Shown here piece after piece: positions 57,970 to 64,000 of a DNA stretch of 64,000 bases; within the stretch, counting starts at the first letter, position 1; each line of letters starts with the position of its first letter. The notes beneath the pieces were generated by a model. The model had not been told where the DNA came from. It made no database searches and was given only the letters and a program-made list of their open reading frames with translations. The position numbers were made by a program, and so were the translations under genes. This DNA is from Anopheles merus (lineage: Eukaryota; Arthropoda; Insecta; Diptera; Culicidae): contig NC_054083.1 in the NCBI RefSeq assembly GCF_017562075.2, positions 29,669,558 to 29,733,557 of the forward strand, in the 5' to 3' direction.

Positions 57970-60900
57970 GGGCGCTGTACACGCCAGGGCAACCAACAAC
58001 AGTATCATCATCAGCATCATCATCATCATCATTACCATCATCAGCAACAGCAGCAGCAAGCAGAGAGCAATTCAGATGGGTCAGGTGAAGTTTGCACGGT
58101 GGCACGGTGCATTCAGCAATGGCCGACAGGTCTGCCACTGGTGCCGATGCAACACCAGTGCAGGAAAAAAATGTTTTGAAAGATCCGTGCAAGGATTGTT
58201 CCGCCCGTCCGGTCGGGATATTTCTTCAGTGCACGGTCGCCAGAAGGCAATAAGATAGAAAGAGAGCCCGTGCCATCATCCCCAGCGATGAGCGCTTTCC
58301 GTCTCTCGCGCACTCGTTCACTCACTCGCTCTCTTCGACGTTCACGACTACGCTCTCCGTCTCTGTCCGTTACACGCTCGCATGGCTGCGTCTCCATTGC
58401 ACCACCGCGGTGCTTACTGCGTGTGTCAAACCTTACAGCGCGCATGGTGGTGGTGGTGTGTGTGTGTGTGCGCGAGAGTGTGTGTACATTACAGTGTGTG
58501 CGTGTGATCAATTTCTGCGGAGTTTAAGGCGATGGGTGAAAAAGAAAAGCAAAGAAAAGAAGGTTTTTCACAGTGGTGTGTGCCTTGGGGAAAAGCAATA
58601 CGGGGGGAAAAACAGCATGACAAAATTTCCCCGCGATGCAAATTGGCGTGTGAAAAGCATAGCGATCATGCGAAAACGCGAAGAATGATAGAGCCTAGCA
58701 AAAGGGGGTGTTGAGGGGTAGCGGGGATTAAGGGAGGAAGCAATGCTGTGTGCTGACACAGGGGCACGAAAAGGCATTAATAGTAAACATCTTTCTAATG
58801 ACGACACACTGATGACGGTTTCGTGTGTGCGCGCGTGTGCAACGGTGTGAGTGTGTGTGTGTGTGATTGCGCGATTGTTGAATGGCTGAAAAAGAAGGTG
58901 AAAAAGAAGCGCACGAAACGGGGCAGGCAGGCGGGTTTGTCAATGATACATTTGCGGGTGTGTGTGTGTGTGTGTGTGTGTGCGCGGGTGTTGAGCCATC
59001 TTCCTTCGTGTTCGATGATCAAGCGAACAACAATAGCAACAACAACAACAATGGCAGTCGAAGAGGCAGGCAAAAAATAGGAAGTTAACGAATACTAAGA
59101 AACGCGTGAATAGGAAAAAGTGCGTCAACAAATGTGTCAAAAAAAAAACACAAATTAAACAGGTTCATTGCTCTTGGTGGTTTTTATTCCGCATCTGGCG
59201 TTGAAAATAGTCGAGCAACATATTTTTTTGTTCGTCCACCACGACACAACCACCATCACCACCCGCTGGAAAAATAGTGTATGTTGTTTTCGGGTGGAGG
59301 GTGTGAGGGTTAGTGCGGTGGTCGGAATGAGCAGCTTGGCCAAAGAATGCATCCTTCTGCATCGAATGGGTTGTTGGTTGGGTGGTGGTGTTTGGGAGGG
59401 GGAGGCTGACGACAATGCACAAGGAAAGAGACACGGGGTGCGGCGGAGCGATGCTAGGAATTGGCTACTTCGATGCTACTTCGTCTTCTTTCAACCGCTC
59501 TATTTGGTGGGAGACGATAGAGAATGTTTCGCTCGCACTAAGGGGTGACGACGGAAAGCATGAAGAAAACCAACAATTGTTTGTACAAGATGATGAGGCC
59601 GAATGAGCCAAAACAACAAAAAAAAAGATCTAGGAAAAAAGGGCGGCGGTGAAAGATGAAGGAAAGTTCGTGTGCGTTTGTGTTTGTGTATACGGGCGCA
59701 ACGCATTGCGGTGGTGGTGGTACTACGTCTAGAGTGTCGTGGAAAAGTCGGGCAAATGATGTGGGAATTGCTATTCGATAGGAAGACGAAAAAGTCTTGA
59801 TGCGACCACCCGCCCGTCCGCGCACGGATGAAAAAGAATGAAGAGAGAGGGAGTGAGAAGGGCGACAAGAGTGAAGCATCCGATTTTGATTGTGATTAAT
59901 GCGTCGCTCTGGATAAGCGCGCGAGCGAAAAAGAGAGAGAGCGCGCGAACGAATAATAGCAGCAGCAGCACACACACACACAACAATAACGCCTTCTGTG
60001 AGAAGATGATGGAAGCAGGGCAGCGAGCAAGTGTGCGTGCGTACTTGTGTGTTCCCCGGGGTGTATGTTCCTGCGTGCGTGCTTGCGTGTGTGTGTGTGT
60101 GGTGTAAAAAGGGAAGCGTGTGTACAGTGTCGAAGGCGCGCGCGCGCGCTCGCGCACACACCTGAGCGTGAATGTATGTTCGAGAGAGAGAGAGAGAAAG
60201 AGTAAGCAATCTGGCCAACAAGAGAAGGATGTGAAATGCGTTTCTGTGTGCCTTGTGATACGTGAGATAGGCGCGCGCGCCTGTATGAAGGAAAGAGAAC
60301 GCAATACATTGTACGGAGATGAAGAATAACACAGCAAAAGGTGGCGAGCCATGCGTACGTGCGTGTGTGTGTGATGTGTAAATTTCAGCGAAAAGTATTC
60401 ACTTCCAAGAAAAAAAATCATACAATCAATGAAAATATGCAAAAATCAATTCGCATCCCAATCTCGTTTAGAGAATGATGCATCCCTGGGTGGTGGTGGT
60501 GTATGTGTGGCCATGTCGTCGTCGTTCGGCATAGATGTGTGTATGTGTGCGCGAATCAAAACATACAATTGAGCAGGTGTAGAAAAGAAGGAGAAAGACG
60601 GGGGGATGGGGGGAAAAATGGGGGATGAAAGTATGCAAACTTGGGAAGCTGTGTGCATACGGCACGGGCGTGTGTGTGTGTGTGTAAGAGCTCTGCGCGC
60701 GCGTGTGTGTGTTTGTATGACGCGGTAACGGTGGATGAGTTTGATAATAATACACCAAAGCAATCGGAGTAGCTAGCGGGAAAAAGGTGCATGAATATTA
60801 TAAACGGAATCTGATTCTCAGCCCCAAAGGCAACACGATTCTATCGTGCGCGGGAACAAGAGAGAGCGCGTGTATCGTCATCGCAATGAAAGAGCGATTC

Positions 60901-62900
60901 GTGCTTCCTCTCTTTCGAGTGTGTGCGTGTGATTGTGTGAATTCTGTTGCTACGCGCGTTGAAGGAATAGGCGCAAGAAAGTGCGATAGAAAGAGAGAGA
61001 GAGAAAGCGAAAAGAAGAGGGTGTGAGATTGGTGGATAAAGTGGTGACGGTGAGGATGATGATGATGATGCTGGCTGGCTGCTGCTGCCGTGACTGTCTT
61101 CGCTTGATGCTGCTGCTGATATTGCTCCCTCTCTCTGTTGCTGCTGTTGTTGCTCCTACTGGTCATCCTTTTACACACTTTGTGTCTGTGTCTGTTGTTT
61201 TCTTCACTGTCATGTTCGTTTTTAGCTGTTCTAGTCGTGTGGCACAAATCTTCGCATTCCGCATCTTTTTGTTTTCCATCCCGTGCTGGTGCCTGTCACA
61301 CAGTGCCAACATCAAAACGACACACACCGAACTTCAACCTCTCATGTTACACATCCGCCATCGAAGGTTCTGGTGTGATATTGAGAAGTGCAAACCATCC
61401 CCACCCCCGTTTTCCTTTTGAAGAAGAGCAAGAATTGCTTCCGTTGTCGCACAAAAAAAAAAAAGAATGCGCACACATCTGTGTTTGTTCTACCGACACG
61501 GTTCGCGTAAGGATGTGAGGATGCATCTTCCGAAGGCATGCATATTAGTGCAGGCAGCAGCACTCGCCCCCCGATTTCCCGCGAGCCGAGGGAAAAAAGA
61601 GTCGCCTTCCCGCAGATCGTGGAGAAAAATCACATGTGCGCGTTAGAGTGCTAGAAAGAAAACGAGAGATGTGTGTGAATGAGAGAGAGAGAGACAGTGT
61701 GCGCGCGCGTGTAGCATCATGCATGTGGGAGAAAGAGAAGCAACACATACGCGCTGTGTTTCGGTTTTTCATTTACGAGATTTCTCTTGCTTGCTTTGCA
61801 CATCCCGTGTTCTCTCGCTCTCTCGCTCGCTCTCTCTTTCTCTGTGTTTCGATTCGTCCGGTTGAATTTTTTGCTTGGAATATGGAAGCGGAAGGGCTCC
61901 TGCAAAGAAGGGAAGCAAAACCAGCAAAAGACGACACACGCGAGGTCGGTTCTTCACACACAACACCATCCGCCGCGAGCGAGTCGTCATTCGCGGGCCA
62001 CCCCATCATCAACGCATTCACAAACACACACACGTGCACGTGCCAGCAAGCAAGCGATCGCCATCCCCTTGGTGTGTGCGTGCGTGTGCATATCACAATC
62101 GCGACGGGTGGTGTGGCGCGTGTTGTGTTCGCGCACTAACCCAAGCGCGGAGTGTTGGCTGCACCGCCGCCAAACCAACCAACCACCCAGCAGCCCCACC
62201 TGCTTCAGCGCCATTCCACACGTCGCGACCATTATTCGCGCTGTATCGATGGGAAGTCGATGCATACTGGGGATGCAACCCCCCCCCTCCCTCTCCCCCA
62301 CGCTATGCCATTTTTCTGCATAAGGTGCATTCAAGATCGATGCGCGCGCGCTCTTCCGTGGCCTTTCCAGCGGTGGTGTTGTGCGTTCTCGATCGAATCC
62401 GAAGCGCTATCCGTAGCGGGTCGCGGGACATGCAAAACCAGCGCGCCGTCGTTCCTTTTTTGGTGCAGCTGTTGGAAGCAACAGGAAAGAGCGTGAATGA
62501 AAAGAGGGAGCACAACAAAAAAAAAAAGCACCACGTCTGGCTGGTCTGGTCTGGTGTGTGGTGTGCGCATACCACTTGCCAGAGGGGTGAATGTTTCGGC
62601 ACACATCTGTGCTCGTTGTTGCGCTGCACCGAGGGAAAATTCATCGGCTGGCTGGGCGAAATTTGTCAAGCATTTCTTCGGCACACGTGTTTTGGTTCAA
62701 TTTAAGATACTTTCGGACGCTCAGGCTGTCTGCTTCATTCACGGAGCACATGTTGGAAAATTTGAAACCGTTTTTTTTTGTTTTGTTTCGAATATTACAT
62801 TATTGTACTTGTTTAACGCAATACAATATGCAGCTTTATCGGTTCTGATCGCGAGCATGTGAAGAGTGGACATACAATGTTTCTAATGTTTTAATAACTG
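57101..62900. other. Microsatellite-rich non-coding domain
   Basis: CT run at 57936-57968; CAT/CAG runs at 58005-58060; TG-rich runs at 58448-58475, 58850-58863, 58962-58982, 60088-60104 and 60670-60684; GA runs at 60182-60198, 60990-61005 and 61681-61696; an alternating CGCGCGCGCGC run near 60138-60148. Many overlapping low-complexity frames result. GTTTGACAG-type motifs and an ATGGCGGC stretch near 57340-57530 suggest a promoter or 5' UTR of a gene continuing outside the window, but I cannot define an exon. Confidence 0.45.
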
Positions 62901-64000
62901 AGCTCGATTTAACCACCCACCACCATCATCATGAGACGGGCACACCATCGTCAACTAATATTGGCTTGGTCAGTGATAGCTTTTAACTCGAGTAGAGTTT
63001 GAATCTTTTCAACATGCAAAAGCGAATATATCCAATAGGCTCAAAGTCTCTATATACAGTCGTTGCCACACAATTTTTGCTCAATCTCACCTATTTTTAT
63101 CTGGAAGGCATCAATTGTTGACAGTGCGCTTTAATTTTTACTGTAAGTCAATCGCTTAATTTACAAAATGTAACGTAATGTCGGCAAATGTGTGTTCCGA
63201 AATTATTAATTTTTTTTATTCAGGAGTAACGGTCCGAAAAGGCCGTATTGCTTAAAAAATTATTGAATTTAAATTATGTAATTTATAATTCAACTAGGGC
63301 CGGTAACTAGTGGTGTACAGGCAGGTCTTGACTGACACCAGTTGTTGTGTCAAAGAAGAAAAGGAAGAAAAATAAGAAATCGTTCAAAGAGTAAAAAAAT
63401 GATGACTTACCGACAAAACTAGGTGCGTTAAAGTAAAGAATTGATTAAAGTAAAACATTTGGCGGCAACGATTGTAAATTCAATGAAGTCGCTCTAAGAT
63501 CTAATCAGCAAGGGAATTACAAGCTGGAGTCATATTCATTTTAGCGATCTCTTTCAAAAACTCATCTACTAAGAACACCTAGGCAGCCAATTAGCATATA
63601 ATGCAGCTTAGAGAAACTCGCCATACGGAGACATTAATGGTGAAGAAACAATTCATCTTGAAGAGACTTCGATAGACTTCACTGTAATGAACAAAGGAAG
63701 AAAATGCCACAAGTAATGCATTGCAGGAATTTCAAGCTTTACTATTTACTATTGAGCCTTTGAATTCTCTCTTATTCTTTCTTATTTTCAAACCTCAATC
63801 AACATCTTCGTTCGAAATGTTTTTCTTAGATTTGGACCTAATAATTGAAAAAAAAAAAAATGGCACAAACCATTTCAAACACACGCCCCTCGCTGACAAA
63901 AGCAACGAAATCAATCATTGATGATTCCATGAGATAGTGATAGTGAGTCTCGCAGTGTGCATTTACTAGTGCTTCCTATTTCCAACGTAGACGTACACTA
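62901..64000. other. Non-coding stretch at the window end
   Basis: AT-rich DNA with no supported gene. It includes the SINE fragment at 63297-63390. The frame at 63721-63921 has no recognisable domain. Confidence 0.45.
63297..63390 (+). mobile_element. SINE 3' fragment
   Basis: AACTAGTGGTGTACAGGCAG, then GTCTTGACTGACACC and GTTGTTGTGTCAAAGAAGAA, matches the 3' end of the SINE at 26470-26552 and ends in an AAGAA-rich tail. Confidence 0.65.

Noticed and set aside
59538..60442. Long minus-strand frames of 223-264 codons
   Set aside because: Built from CA/CT microsatellites (poly Thr-His and Ser-Leu), not real proteins.
1..64000. CRISPR arrays, bacterial operons or tRNA/rRNA genes
   Set aside because: None seen. 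The tRNA-like boxes belong to SINEs, and the short repeats are microsatellites or transposon motifs.

Overview
The window looks like genomic DNA of an Anopheles mosquito, probably of the gambiae complex. The host genes are insect orthologues with short GT-AG introns. There are tRNA-derived SINEs with AAG-type tails, dense MITEs, non-LTR retrotransposon pieces, and long TG/GA microsatellite stretches. The species call is inference; I could not search a database.

Host genes in order: (1) a short BTBD9-like BTB-BACK-discoidin gene (12057-13324, minus), divergent from (2) FBXO9 (14225-15699, plus), which is tail to tail with (3) GDP-mannose 4,6-dehydratase (16477-17654, minus); (4) the mitochondrial ADP/ATP carrier (32059-37031, plus); (5) an unrecognised coiled-coil, low-complexity, acidic-tailed protein (39394-41586, plus), tail to tail with (6) isovaleryl-CoA dehydrogenase (41961-43520, minus); (7) an insect protein with an N-terminal SAM-like fold (44486-45516, plus), divergent from IVD; (8) glycerol kinase (48536-50357, plus), tail to tail with (9) a BTBD10/KCTD20 orthologue (51643-54095, minus). 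All exon structures were rebuilt from the sequence and keep frame. The genes do not form one pathway. ADP/ATP carrier, IVD and glycerol kinase are mitochondrial or energy enzymes, GMD makes GDP-fucose precursor, and FBXO9 and the BTB proteins are predicted signalling or ubiquitin adaptors.

Between GMD and the ADP/ATP carrier lies a 12-kb transposon nest (19.2-31.8 kb), the most interesting part of the window. A two-gene DNA transposon (20711-26440; a DUF4806-type ORF1 and a convergent transposase related to insect CACTA/EnSpm-like transposases) sits inside a SINE. Six 665-bp MITEs with the same CCCAAATAGCCAG ends surround it, and two of them have jumped into its transposase gene. A second family (CCCTACC ends) has inserted into its own copy in inverted orientation, making a long hairpin. 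A third family (CCCAAGYGCCACA ends) is nested with a TA-targeting MITE. Flanks, an uninterrupted SINE copy and an uninterrupted LINE copy elsewhere in the window let the insertion order and the 2-bp target duplications be read directly.

The rest is non-coding. 1-12 kb is AT-rich or intergenic with SINE and LINE fragments and a satellite-like repeat. 46.0-47.6 kb holds a LINE/MITE composite. 54.2-62.9 kb is rich in microsatellites and holds no gene I can support, though it may contain 5' exons of flanking genes.
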